Below the pieces are notes generated by a model that ran no database searches, was not told where the DNA came from, and saw nothing but the letters and a program-made list of their open reading frames with translations. Positions 11,829 through 22,272 of a DNA stretch of 64,000 nt are shown piece after piece. Both the position numbers and the translations under genes were made by a program. How positions within the stretch are numbered: the stretch's first letter is position 1; every line of letters begins with the position of its first letter. The stretch covers positions 36,789,608 to 36,853,607 of the forward strand of contig NC_063452.1 in NCBI RefSeq assembly GCF_020379485.1, written 5' to 3'. This stretch comes from Brassica napus (lineage: Eukaryota; Streptophyta; Magnoliopsida; Brassicales; Brassicaceae).

Positions 11829-12135
11829 TGTTGGGGTCAAAAACGGTTACGACGGAATTACCACCCGAAAATCCTCGGAGATCGTATTTCCGAAAGAGAT
11901 AGTAAAAAGGAAGATGTAATTTTTGTAAAATATAACCAAACACGAATTTTTTACGAAGAAGTATCCTTGAAGATTCAAACCAAACAAACCAAGCACGACC
12001 GTTGCGTAATTACCACGCATACACGCTGTCCGGTCGCTGCGTAGCAACCAAGCCCGAGCCAAAGCTCGGTCGCTACGAAGCAACCGACTCGAGTCAAAGC
12101 TCGGTCGCTACGTAGCGACCGAGCTAGGCCAAGCT
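11829..12135 (+). mobile_element. Foreign LTR fragment replacing integrase
   Basis: The piece starts TGTTGGGGTC, the same start as the LTR at 5031, and carries the same GCTCGGTCGCTACGTAGCGACC boxes. It is about 307 bp, so it is only the 5' quarter of such an LTR. It sits exactly between the end of RNase H and the last part of integrase, where roughly 1 kb of integrase core would be expected. It contains a 28-bp perfect palindrome at 12098-12125. I see no target duplication around it, so a deletion with LTR filler or gene conversion fits better than clean insertion. Confidence 0.8.
12098..12125. repeat. 28-bp perfect palindrome
   Basis: The sequence from AGCTCGGTCGCTAC to its exact reverse complement forms a continuous palindrome without spacer. 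It is the longest perfect member of the CTACGTAG-centred family in the window. Two imperfect relatives lie at about 12028-12050 and 12063-12085. Confidence 0.9.
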
Positions 12136-12309
12136 CATGCCTAGGGTCGATGGTCCTTTTCAGATCCTTAAGAAAATCCATGACAATGCTTATCAGCTTG
12201 ATTTGCAAGGTAAGTATGACATTTCTTCAAGTTTTAATGTTTCTGATTTATCTCCTTTTCTTGCAGATAATCCAGATTTGTGGACAAATCCTTTTGAAGA
12301 GGGAGGGAA
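12136..12309 (+). pseudogene. Integrase C-terminal remnant of chromovirus
   Basis: The reading frame resumes at MPRVDGPFQILKKI and continues with NAYQLDLQGKYD and SSFNVSDLSPF, the conserved end of plant Ty3/gypsy integrase next to the chromodomain region. It is in frame into the start of the 3' LTR, where a stop occurs at 12362-12364. The zinc-binding and DDE catalytic parts of integrase are missing. Confidence 0.85.
12296..12309 (+). other. Polypurine tract
   Basis: GAAGAGGGAGGGAA directly precedes the 3' LTR start TGATG. Confidence 0.9.
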
Positions 12310-13324
12310 TGATGCGCCTCAGTACATAAATCAGTACATGGAACTAGTCCAGGATGGATCTTAGGACGATCAGATCATTCCAACCAAGGTTCGAGCAACC
12401 GACCGTTCCAGAAAGACAGACCAAGCCGTGTACTGAATCAACCCGCAAGCGTCCGGAAAGGAACTAAGGCTGGAACCACGTCCAGATGATCGAACCGACC
12501 GAACCACAGCCCGTCTTCCCCGCCCCACTCACCAAGCCAAGACTGATGCTAACGCCAGAACTCACTTTGATCGAGAGGAATCCGAGTCAGGACATAGCCT
12601 TTCCCTTTTGGTTCATCTAATCCGAGCCGAGTGTCCCAGTGAATGTACTGATGGATCAGCCGGCCATTATGATCAGTTCCTGAACTTTGATGATCAAAAT
12701 TTCTCTAAGGCACGGATTCTTCAACTGTCCAAAGACTTGGGTCGTTTGGAACCAAGTTGGCGCATGAGCCTTACCCGGCCGACTGTCCTGACCGCACCGC
12801 GTCTGTCCTGCTCCTTACCGCGAAGGAACCACTTGGTTCTGACGAACCTGGACGGCAGCCGAAGAGTCATCTTTGACCAGATCTAGGATCCAAGAGTTTT
12901 TCTACATTGTCTTTCAATCTTCTTAGTCAATTTCGATTTCCTAAGTTTTTCATTAACACATTCCTATGTCTTTTTCTATTCCTCAAGTAGTATAAATATG
13001 TAAACACTTCTCATAATAAATTCATTCCATTTTCTTTCAACTTTTTGAGTCTTTATTCTTTTTTCTTAGATTAAGAACTTCTCTTGTTTCCATTGTGTGG
13101 TTAGCTCCAACCAAACTCTTCTTGTCCGTTGGTCTTGTGAGTCATATCAAGCAACGGTTCGAGATCGCCTCTTTGTTGGACCGGTGCGTCACATCCGGCA
13201 ACAAACTGGTTTGGGAATATCAAAGGCCATTCTGCAAACTTTGTGTGATCCATCATTCCATCAGTTCTCCCTCGGAGTTCATATCCTTTCCAATCCGGTC
13301 GAGTGATCCTTTTAAGGCGTATCA
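12310..13324 (+). repeat. 3' LTR of chromovirus
   Basis: The 1015-bp LTR starts TGATGCGCC, ends GCGTATCA, and is followed by the CTTAA duplication at 13325-13329. It is collinear with the 5' LTR. Confidence 0.95.
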
Positions 13325-13535
13325 CTTAACCTAGCTTCGTTGAGCTGGTTGAGCAACTCGTTCACTTCGTCCAGCTACCATCTTACTCGTCCTAGCTGAC
13401 TTCTTTCTCTCGTAAGGTTAAGTCTCAACATCCTGACGTCCTTAACCTTCTATCTTGGCCATGGAACGCTTGCCTTAATGTCCTAAGACTGGCTGGTACG
13501 TTTCCTTGAACCAATTCAGGATTGGTGGCGTGACA
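13325..13535 (-). mobile_element. Minus-strand host LTR, second part
   Basis: After the CTTAA duplication the host LTR resumes and ends at a TGACA near 13535, which read on the minus strand is the LTR start TGTCACGCC. Together with 6327-7031 it completes a TG...CA LTR of about 915 bp. Confidence 0.65.
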
Positions 13536-13679
13536 TTATACATCCCCTAATAGATCTTCATCATCACTTTATGTTGCTTCTATGATTTCTTCTCCATTTT
13601 CTTCGTTATCTTTCATTTGAGATGCCTTAAAATCAGCAGCTGTCCTCGCACTTTCCTCAAAAATAGTCTTAAACCTCTA

Positions 13680-14125
13680 ATCATTAGCACCATTTCCTGC
13701 ATCTAGTACAACATCATCTCCATCATCATTCTCATTTGCATTCATGTTTTCTTTTACAATTTCGTCTCCTTCCTCAGCCACTGGTTCTTCATCATTGGAT
13801 TGGTCACCTTCATCACCTTCTCCTGGGCTATCATCACAGTCCTCATCACCATCTTCCCTCTCAGGCTCATATCCACCGTATGTGTACTCCCTTTCATCCT
13901 CTGGTTGGTTACTTGAGATAAAACTAACGGACTTTGGCTATTGAACTGAGTAGTCATGTTCCAAAAACACATTAATTTCATTCCATTCCTTTCCTGCAGC
14001 TTCTAGCTCAACCATATCATCATTCGTAGAATCAAAGACATACTTTAGATCATTCATCTCTTCCTTTGGAAGTTTGTACAAAATCAAAGCAATTGGTGAG
14101 CTAACTTTCTCCTCCAACAAAAATG
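13680..14125 (-). pseudogene. Possible MuDR-type transposase N-terminal remnant
   Basis: On the minus strand two consecutive frames (from about 14120 down to 13940, then to about 13700) read a short conserved-looking stretch (LPKEEMNDLKYVFDST, then VELEAAGKEWNEIN) followed by a long acidic linker (runs of Glu, Asp and Gly). Plant MuDR transposases have such an N-terminal domain with an acidic spacer before the MULE catalytic core. No core, zinc finger or TIR is present, and a TAG and a frameshift separate the pieces. The family call rests on composition and order only. The sequence is cut at 14155 by the Athila-like element. Confidence 0.35.
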
Positions 14126-14155
14126 CTTCAAAATTCTCTCATCCTAATTTATATA

Positions 14156-15587
14156 TGATAGACCATGGATTTTACCCACTTTTAGCCATGGTTAATAAGT
14201 GTTTAATAACTAATCACTATTATATAGAGTCTGTTGAGAGCATTTACAGGTTCAGGTACGTTCTGTAGAAATATGGTGATTTTGGAGCTTTTTGAGGTGA
14301 AGAACTACCAAGACGTGTCAGATGTCTAGCTATGGATGGCGACTTTGCCACCTTTAGATTGAGCCCATATTTTGGCAATAGATATACCTTTGCGTTAGCT
14401 TTCCAATGCCACTGGTTTGAGGTCGATCATCATCCTATAGCAGAAGTTATGCCCATTTTACTGAAGAGTGGTGAGTCTGCCTCGCGAGAGGAAGCTGTCA
14501 AGGAGATGAAGGACTGTCGACGGACGGTGAACCCTTGACGGTGATGCCAGAAAATGGGCTGACGGTGATGCCAGAATATGGGCTGACGGTGATGCCAGAA
14601 TATGGGTTGAGCATATTTTATGACCGACTGAAGCCCAGAAGCAACCACAAATTACCAGAACACCCTTGGACGACCTAAGACCCTATTTATGTGTTTTCTA
14701 AGCCATTGTTGACGGCTAAGCTTTCTTTTATTCATAGTTCTAGGTTATGAGAGAAAGGAGGAACTCCTTCAGTGTCCTCATGGAACTCCTTTGGTTTTAT
14801 CATTGCTTTTATCTATTTTATTATATCTATTCATCTGTGATTTTTGTGACAAACTTCATGCTTAAATAGATCCACCTAATAGGTTTAGGGTTCAAATAGG
14901 TTATGAGGGATTAGGCCCAACTATAGATTGCTAAGTTGTGATATTCATCTTTATGATTGACATTAATGCATGTTTCTAGATTAGCTAACTAGAACTTGCC
15001 CTAGGAGTTGTAGACATAAGCGATAGCTTGTATCTCACCCTGAATCCATCCTAGTTGAGCTAAGATTTCTAGAGTAAGATGAAAGCTGATACACAAAGCT
15101 TAGTGAGCACATTCAACCCGTGCATTAATGCTTGACCAAGAGCGTCGATCGATATTCCAATCGAATAATTGGTCAACGTTTCAACAAGTGTATCGATTGA
15201 TATTCCTATAGAATAATCGATCGACACTGGTCAATAGACAAACCTAAAAAGCGAAAGCCTAATGGTTTGTTATTGAGTGTTGAGCTCTATAATATCATGC
15301 ATACAACTTATTAGGCATCTGTAGGATTATAATCTTGATTTCTTGAATAGAAACCCTAAGTCTAGCAAACCATCCTTCCACCAAAACCCCAATCAAATCA
15401 ATAGAGCAATTGCTTTGCTCACAAACTTGCAACTTTACATTTAATCATTAAAACAACCTAGTTTAATCAATCTGATTAGATTTATTTGGTTCCCTAGCTC
15501 CCTATGGATTTGATCCCTAAGTACTACAATTGAACCTCTTATTTGAGAGAGTATAAATCACCCCTTAGGGTAATTTGAGTGATATCA
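14156..15587 (+). repeat. 5' LTR of Athila-like element
   Basis: The LTR is 1432 bp and its first ~820 bp align with 19869-20675. A 24-bp unit (TGACGGTGATGCCAGAATAT plus GGGC) is present three times in tandem at 14536-14607 but only once in the 3' LTR, so the triplication arose in this copy. Confidence 0.88.
14536..14607 (+). repeat. 24-bp tandem triplication in 5' LTR
   Basis: Three consecutive 24-bp copies beginning TGACGGTGATGCCAGA; the 3' LTR has a single copy at about 20260. Confidence 0.9.
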
Positions 15588-15591
15588 AATT

Positions 15592-15604
15592 TGGCGCTGT
15601 TGCC
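15592..15604 (+). other. Primer binding site, Athila/Tat type
   Basis: TGGCGCTGTTGCC lies four bases after the LTR end. Athila-type elements use a near-identical TGGCGCCGTTGCC site matching an Asp tRNA 3' end, so one base differs from the expected site. Confidence 0.85.
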
Positions 15605-15833
15605 ATGGAGCTTTGATTGCCATTAGATCTTGTCTAGTTAGATTTAGTCTAGGTTTTACTACTGTTAAAAAAACTGATAAAAAATTCTTCTTGTGTTTCA
15701 GGTATATGCCTATGAGTACCAGAAGAAGCAAGGGAATAGGGCTCTTACTAGTAGAGCCACTGGAATTGGAATGCGTGATCCATAAGTCTAAGAGGGCAGA
15801 CGACACCCTCTAAGCAGCGATTGGCAGCGTAGA

Positions 15834-16080
15834 CATTCAAGCATCGATCGACACAATTCATCCCGCGTCGATCGACACTATTCACCTAACGTCGATCGAC
15901 ACTATTCAACCTGTGTCGGAAAACACTGTTCATCCTGGTACTGTTCATCGAGATACTGTTCATCTCGGTTCTGTTCATCGAGGTTCTGTTCATCCTGTGT
16001 CGGTCGACACTGTTCATCCTCCGTCGATCGACACTGTTCATCCTCCGTCGCTGTTCATCCCGACACTGTTCATCTGGTGA
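15834..16080 (+). repeat. Short interspersed TCGATCGACACTGTTCAT repeats
   Basis: About ten degenerate copies of a 20-25 bp phrase built on GTCGATCGACACTGTTCATC. The TCGATCGA core is palindromic. Related copies recur near 15150-15230, 17185-17265, 18220-18375 and 18600-18660. Confidence 0.85.
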
Positions 16081-16199
16081 AAAATGACACCACTTGCGGG
16101 GCGACAGAGAAGATTGAAGTGCTCATACTTAAAGTTGACGAGTATGGGATGTTAAGAGACGAAGAAGGTCGCACTCGCAACAGCACATGACAATTGATT

Positions 16200-17761
16200 A
16201 ATGCAGAGGGTGCTGTAATCTCTGATATGATTGATGTTGGTGAGACAAACGACTTTGATCTGAACCGCGAATGGTATAATTGGGGAAGTGTGGACCCCTT
16301 CCGAGGTCTTCCTCATGAAGATCCCAGAGACCTTATATCAAAGAACTTTAGGAGCTAGCCTTTGCAAGCGAGCAGAATGAAGCATCTGTAGACCACATTA
16401 TCTGCAAGATCTTCCCTTATTTTCTATCTGGAGATGCATTCAGCTGGTTCAGTCAGCTGCGGCCAAGATCTTTAACCTGCTGCGAGGACACTAAGACCGC
16501 CTTCCTCAACAAATTTCTCTATGAAGCTGCAGCAACTCGACAGAAGAAGTTTGATGATATGTTGGACAAGATGATTAAAGGTCAGGAGAAAGAATTGATG
16601 TCTAGTTTCAGTCAGATGTTGGGTATAGTCTACACTGAGCCGAATGGAGGAATTGAAACCATGAGCATTCACATTAAGAAGCCAGATATTCAAGTTCAAC
16701 ACGCAGATGAAGCTACACAGAGGGACGAAGAAGAAGCCGACATTAGTGACACGAGCTCTGCATCGATCGCCACTACGACTTCAACGTCTGCCGACGGCAC
16801 AACCTCAATGTCTACCGATGGTACAACCTCAACGTGTACCGACGGCAGAACTTCAACGTCTACCGACGGCAGGACTTCAACGTCTACCGACGGTACGACC
16901 TCAACGTCTACCGACGGTAGGACTTCAACGTCAATCGACAGTACGACCTCAACGTCGACCGATGGTATGACCTCAACGTCTATCAACGGCTTGACACAGA
17001 AGAGCACTGATGTATCAAGTTGTGATCTTGTCCCAGATGTAGACAGAGAGATCACTATGGAAGATTTCTTGGAGCTAGAGAATGAGGCACAACCTAAGAA
17101 TCTGGATCACAACTTGGAGAAGAAGCTTGATGACCATCAGCACACTTCAGAAAGGGATCTGGAAACTTCACCAGAGGCTAGCATCGATCGACAACAGCCA
17201 CCCGACATCGATCGATACCCACCTGATTGCATCGATCGACATCCACCTGATGATATCGATCGACACTCTGGGTTGGATAAGCCTTCTGGATATATAGTTG
17301 AGGAGGAACCGATTGAGGAAAGGATGTACATGTCTAAGGCCTCACACCTTGCTGTCCCTAAACATCAGAGACCACCTATCTGGACAGAAGAAGCTGCTGG
17401 GTTTAACAAAAGAGTGAAGAGGATACATGATCTTGTAAAGATTTTGGTTCCATGCGTTGTATTTGAAGCTGAATCTCCTATTCCACCTGATAGAAGTATG
17501 CAGATCAGTTATTATATTGAGGTATTGGATGATCATCAGCACGTTGAAGCTTCTCAGAGAGTGTTGCGATTTAGAGATGAAGTTGATAAGGGCCCAGCAG
17601 AAGCAGCATCGTTCAACACCGACCAGATACCATCGAACGACACCAACAAACCGGCATCGATCAACGCTACCACTTCTCCATCGATTGACTCTGGGCGCAT
17701 ATCAGAGCAGAAGGAGTTCGATGTGTGTGGAAATCTTAGGGATGGAGATACCACCACGTGA
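16200..17761 (+). pseudogene. Athila-type gag/ORF1, partly broken
   Basis: From about 16290 the broken frame reads a Retrotrans_gag-like region (traces such as HEDPRD, IICKIFPYFLSGDAFSW and LRPRSLT, split by a one-base shift and a stop). An uninterrupted 400-codon frame from 16559 to 17761 then follows. It holds a Ser/Thr repeat domain (residues ~75-145, units of eight residues ending STDG), a Glu-rich linker with repeated IDRHPPD-like phrases (~215-245), and a block around HLAVPKHQRPPIWTEEAAG and RIHDLVKILVP that is characteristic of Arabidopsis/Brassica retrotransposon ORF1 proteins. Gag-type function in particle formation is known for the family. Pol is absent, so the element would need helper enzymes. 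Confidence 0.75.
16775..16990 (+). repeat. Coding 24-bp minisatellite
   Basis: About nine 24-bp units close to ACTTCAACGTCTACCGACGG, kept in frame, encode the eight-residue repeat TSTSTDGR/T. The period is a multiple of three, so expansion does not break the frame. Confidence 0.9.
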
Positions 17762-19852
17762 TCAGACAAGTCTGGGGGAAAGAAGAGGAGGAATTGGAAG
17801 AAGAGAAAAAGGATCAAGGACGGTCCTCAGGTATCATTGATTTCTCAAATGGTGTCAGGAAATCCAGAGTGCGCAGTAGATGCTTCTCACAACCATTTGC
17901 AAAGCTTTGAGCGCTCCTTATTGCTTAGATGATAGACAAAGGAGAAGAGTCTATGGAGGAGGCTTTCACACAAGAATGATAAAGCTTCAGAGAGCAGACA
18001 TTGAGACTTGTTTTGGAGCATGTTCTCATTCTCATCCGGACTGAATCAGATCTCCAAAAGTCAAGCTAAATGACTATAACAAAGCGTTGATTGGGAGGCA
18101 GCCCACTATTTGGTAATTTCATCCAGTTTAGTTTAGATTATTAATGATTTTCGTTTGATATTTATTGCAGGTCAAAAAAAAAGATGAACAGTGACGACAA
18201 CACTGTAGCAGAGGCACTGTACCATCGATCGACACTGTAGCAGAAACGTCGATCGGCACTGTAGCAGAGGTATTGTTCATCAAAAAAAAATTCAAGGTCC
18301 ATGAGTTCTGCACCAGCATCGATCGACGGCTGGCCAGCGTATCGATCGACAGAGCATCACATGCATCAATCGCCACTTAACTGTGTTGATCGATACTCAC
18401 ATCAATGGCAGGCATACTCGTGAAATCTTGTTAAATTTAGTACTTATGGTTTATCTCCCCACCAACTTGGACTATATAACGCTGATGATAGTGTTGTTTA
18501 AGTCTTGGGGAGGTTCTACTAATATGGTGTTTTAGTTAGATATTTAAAAAAAAGATCCGAGTAGACGATAATAAAACGACCGATGAGAGCATGTCGATAT
18601 CGATCGACAGTACATCACCTTCAGCGACCGATGGTAACTCCTTTCCATCGATCGACACTTAACCCGGTCAGGTATATCGTTCTAACTTGTTAAATTGTGT
18701 ACTTATGATTAGTTCTCACCATAACTCCGACTAGATATACACTGGGGACAGTGTAATTTAAGTCTGTGGGGATGTTTACTGATATTAGTGTGTTCATGAG
18801 TCTTATCAAAATGTTTTCAAAAGATTTTTATTGAGTCAAGAAGGGAATGATAAACTTATTAGATTTTTGCTTGTTATCTAACCACTCTTTAGCACCATTC
18901 TAGACTTACTGATTGCATTTAGTACTTAAGATACTAAAGTGGATCAACCTGTCAACTATTCACACTGGCTGAGATTGTTTGAAGGAACCAAAGCTGACCT
19001 CCAACACTAAACTTGACACAACTGCTTGTCTTGGGGCTTGGTATACATGGGATCGGATTCTTCAAACAAGTCTGGAAGATAAAGCCTTGTATAGATTTAT
19101 CACATTTTCTCTCTCTATTTCGACCCTAGATTTATTAGTAGAGATATTTATTTTCAAAAAAACAAAAAACGAAAAAAGAAAGAAAGAAAAAAAGAAAAAA
19201 GAAAAAAAAAAAAAATATATATATATATATATATAATAGGTGTTAGTTAGGTGGAATCCGAACATGACTTGACTACAACCATTAAGGCTTGCTTCATAAG
19301 GATTCCAACAAAAAGAATTCGAACGGGACTTGGTGGCGGCAATCATCAAGGTTCGATTCACATGAATTCTTGGATATAGGTCAAAAAGAAGTGAATATGA
19401 CTTGTTGGCAACCACCATTAAGGCTTGATTCATGGAAGCCTGTCCAATCTAGGTCAATGATCCTGCAATGGAAGCAGACTTTGACTAAAGAGAGATATTA
19501 GTAGAGAGAAAAGATAGGAACAAACTTTTACTTGCAGATCCACATACTTGTTTGAAAATCTTTGCATCCTGTGATCGATACTCCCAAGGTAAAGCATGTA
19601 CTTTTATTTACGTTAAGAAATGAGGTTGGTAGAGGGGAATGTCAGACATGATTTGCTAAGTTGTTGGCTAGGTGAATTTGGTTGCTAAGCTAGGATATGG
19701 TATAATGTGATTTTGTGATTAGGAATTCTTAGATGTGGATTGCAATATTGCAGAGGTGATGATTCGAATTTTTAAATCATGTGAGTCCCTGCTGTTTTCA
19801 AACCACTTTCAGAGAGACTGCCCGTCTGTTTTGCTTGAGGACAAGCAAAAGG
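17762..19852 (+). other. Non-coding 3' interior of Athila-like element
   Basis: No open frame with a domain. It holds TCGATCGACA motifs (18220-18660), a GAAA/poly-A/AT simple-sequence run (19156-19236), and about three degenerate copies of a ~75-bp phrase ending AAGGCTTGATTCA between 19240 and 19450. The reverse transcriptase to integrase region expected here is missing. Confidence 0.7.
19156..19236. repeat. A-rich/GAAA and AT simple repeat
   Basis: Runs of A with G or C every 3-6 bases pass directly into an (AT)n tract of about 11 units. Confidence 0.95.
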
Positions 19853-19868
19853 GTAAGTCTGAGGGAGT
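19853..19868 (+). other. Polypurine tract
   Basis: Ends GTCTGAGGGAGT directly before the 3' LTR start TGATAGACC; the AAGGGTAAGTCTGAGGGAGT arrangement is typical before Athila-like 3' LTRs. Confidence 0.8.
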
Positions 19869-20675
19869 TGATAGACCATGGATTTTACCCACTTTTAGCC
19901 ATGGTTAATAAGTGTTTTAATAACTAATTACAATTATATAGAGTCTATTTAGAGTATTTACAGGTTCAGGTACGTTCTGGAGAAATATGGTGATTTTGAA
20001 GCCTTTTGAGGTGCAAAACTGCACAGACGCGGCAAATGTCTAGCTATGGATGGAGACCTTCCCACCGTTAGATTGAGCCCATCTTTTGACAATAGATATA
20101 GCTTTGAGTTAGATTTCAAATGCCACCAGTTTGAGGTCGATCAGCATCCTATAGCAGAGGTTATGTCCATTGTATTGAAGAGTGGTAAGTCTGCCTCGCG
20201 AGAGGAAGCTGTCGAGGAGATGAAAGACTGTCGACCGATGGTGAACCATTGACATCGGTCGACGGTGATGCCAGAATATGGGCTGAGCATATTTTATGAC
20301 CGACTGAAGCCCAGAAGCAACCACAAGTTATGAGAACACCCTTGGACGACCTAAAACCCTATTTATGTGTTTTCTAAGCCATTGTTGACGGCTAAGCTTT
20401 CTTTTATTCATAGTTCTAGGTTAGGAGAGAAAGAAGGAACTCCTTGAGAGTCCTCCTGGAAATCCTTCAGAGTCATCCGGGAAATCCTTTGGTTTTATCA
20501 TTGCTTTTATCTATTTTATTATATCTATTCATCTATGATTTCTGTGACAAACTTCATGCTTGAATAGATCAACCAGTTAGGTTTAGGGTTCAAATAGGTT
20601 ATGAAGGATTAGCTCCAACTATAGATTGCTAAGTTGTGATATTCATTTTTAAGATTGTCATTAATGCATGTTTCT
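19869..20675 (+). repeat. 3' LTR of Athila-like element, truncated
   Basis: Aligns with the first ~820 bp of the 5' LTR and stops at GCATGTTTCT. The following sequence is unrelated to the 5' LTR. Confidence 0.88.
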
Positions 20676-20987
20676 TTGAGTTTTGTCAACTTTAAGATTA
20701 AGTCCCACGTGATACAATTCATCAACTCAAAACAACACCGTTTTATTGAAACCATAAGGTTAAAAATCCCGACTCCATAGTCAATTGTTCTTGTAATGGA
20801 GTTAGCTATTATGTCTACTAAAATGTCGGCGCAGTGAAAATTGCCACATCCATGGTTTTACTTGCAAAAGAAGTCAATTTGAATATTTAAAGTGCTTGTT
20901 AAATAACTTGAATATTTAAACTGTTAGTGGTTATTACCTTGAAAGTTTTTATGCGATTTTTCACGTTAAAATTTAGTCACCAATATT
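20676..20987. other. Unassigned AT-rich stretch
   Basis: No gene, repeat or terminus recognised. It separates the truncated Athila-like LTR from the broken copy of sequence X. Confidence 0.5.
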
Positions 20988-22272
20988 ATATTGAGAAAAT
21001 TACCTACAATAACCTATCTTTTTACAGAAATTGTTTGAATAACTCATAAAATTTAATATTACTCAGATAACCTACGTACTAGTAGAAATCTTGCTCATAG
21101 CCACAAAATACCTACGAAATTTTTGTGGCAAATTTGAAAATGCTACGAAAATACTATGAAAATAAAACGTTGCAAAAGAAGCCACGAAAATGCCACTAAA
21201 ATGTCATGAAATATGAAACGTAGCAATTCGTATGTAAATAGTAGCAAGAAAAGTTACGAAACTGCCACAAGTTAAAACGTAGCAAACTATAGCCATGATT
21301 TTGCTACCGAATTTTCGTGGCAAACTGCTACGAAACTAAACGTCCTTGTAATCGTAGCTAATTTGTAAAAAAAAAAAAAAATTGCTACGGTTTGGCCACT
21401 AAATTTTCCGTGGCTGTGTAGAAAAGCCACAATTTTATCACGAATTAGCCACTCAAAATTTGAAATACTAAACCCTATATATACTTTTAAAACCCTAAAC
21501 TCGAAATAAAAATCTTAAACTCTTATTTTAACTTTAAATCTCAAACTTAAATTCAAAAATTAATGTTTTTCAGGTTTTACTCTTAAATCTTTAATCTAAC
21601 CTCGAAACTATATTCCAAACCATACACTTTAAACCTAAACATAATACCCTAAATCAGAAATACAAACACCAAAACTAATATTTTCAAACTCAAATGTTAA
21701 ACATAAATTACAATCTCTATACCCCAAATCAAAACATAATCTTTAAAGAATTTAATTATTTAAACTAAATAAATAATGCTCAATATATAATTATTAGTTA
21801 TTTATATAAATATTTAAAATGTTTACACGTAAACTTTATCTCTTTGTTTGGTAAGCATGTAAACTTTATCTAAAATTAAAACAAAACAGTATCTTTAATT
21901 CTAAGGCTTAAACTATTAAACCTAAACAAACCCTCTATAACCCCTAAACTCAAACCCTAAAACTTTTAATTCTAAATAAAAACTAAACACTATAGTATAA
22001 CTAAACTTTCTCTTAAATCCTAAACTATAAATATACTTTAATAAAAGTGACACTTAACTTTATATTTTCATACTATAGACTCAAATTTTAAACTAGTCTT
22101 TTATTTTGAACTAAATCACCAGATTATATTCATAAACATGACACTTAACTTTATATTTTTGTTTTGAACTAAATCAACATATCTTAAATCATTAACATAA
22201 TTTTTAATATCTATAGTTAAAAAAGTATAAAATTAAATAAAACATTCTCTTTTGTCTTCCATATATATTAAA
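20988..22272. mobile_element. Sequence X, broken copy, left part
   Basis: This segment is nearly identical to 32698-33985. It begins ATATTGAGAAAATTACCTAC (a MULE-end-like sequence), continues for about 90 bp and passes at GTA (21076-21078) into a CACTA-like sequence starting CTAGTAGAAAT with many TAGCCACGAAA / TTTGCTACG subterminal motifs. The copy is interrupted at 22272 by the Mutator-like insertion and resumes at 28245-28430. Because both X copies share the CACTA-like insertion, X was duplicated after that insertion. Confidence 0.88.
22264..22272. repeat. 9-bp target-site duplication TATATTAAA, left copy
   Basis: TATATTAAA directly precedes GGGAAATTGC and is repeated at 28236-28244. The whole copy of X at about 33970-33985 has this 9-mer only once, giving the uninterrupted site. 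Confidence 0.93.

Larger units (their letters stand above)
7037..13324 (+). mobile_element. Complete but defective Ty3/gypsy chromovirus-type retrotransposon
   Basis: The element has two LTRs of exactly 1015 bp (7037-8051 and 12310-13324), both starting TGATG and ending GTATCA, and is flanked by the 5-bp duplication CTTAA (7032-7036 and 13325-13329). In order it holds a tRNA-Met primer site, gag with a zinc knuckle, protease, reverse transcriptase, RNase H, a remnant of the integrase C-terminus and a polypurine tract. The reading frames are broken several times and most of the integrase is missing, replaced by a piece of another LTR. It is nested inside a minus-strand LTR, so it is younger than that element. 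Confidence 0.95.
14156..20675 (+). mobile_element. Non-autonomous Athila-like LTR element, 3' LTR truncated
   Basis: The 5' LTR (14156-15587) starts TGATAGACC and ends GATATCA. It is followed by an Athila/Tat-type primer site TGGCGCTGTTGCC. The body carries an Athila-type gag/ORF1 but no reverse transcriptase, RNase H or integrase. A polypurine tract precedes the 3' LTR (from 19869), which matches the 5' LTR only up to 20675 and lacks its last ~610 bp. The body and both LTRs are sprinkled with the motif TCGATCGACA. No target duplication can be checked because the 3' end is gone. Confidence 0.88.

Noticed and set aside
16696..17055. 119-codon minus-strand frame rich in VDVEV repeats
   Set aside because: Antisense translation of the 24-bp minisatellite.
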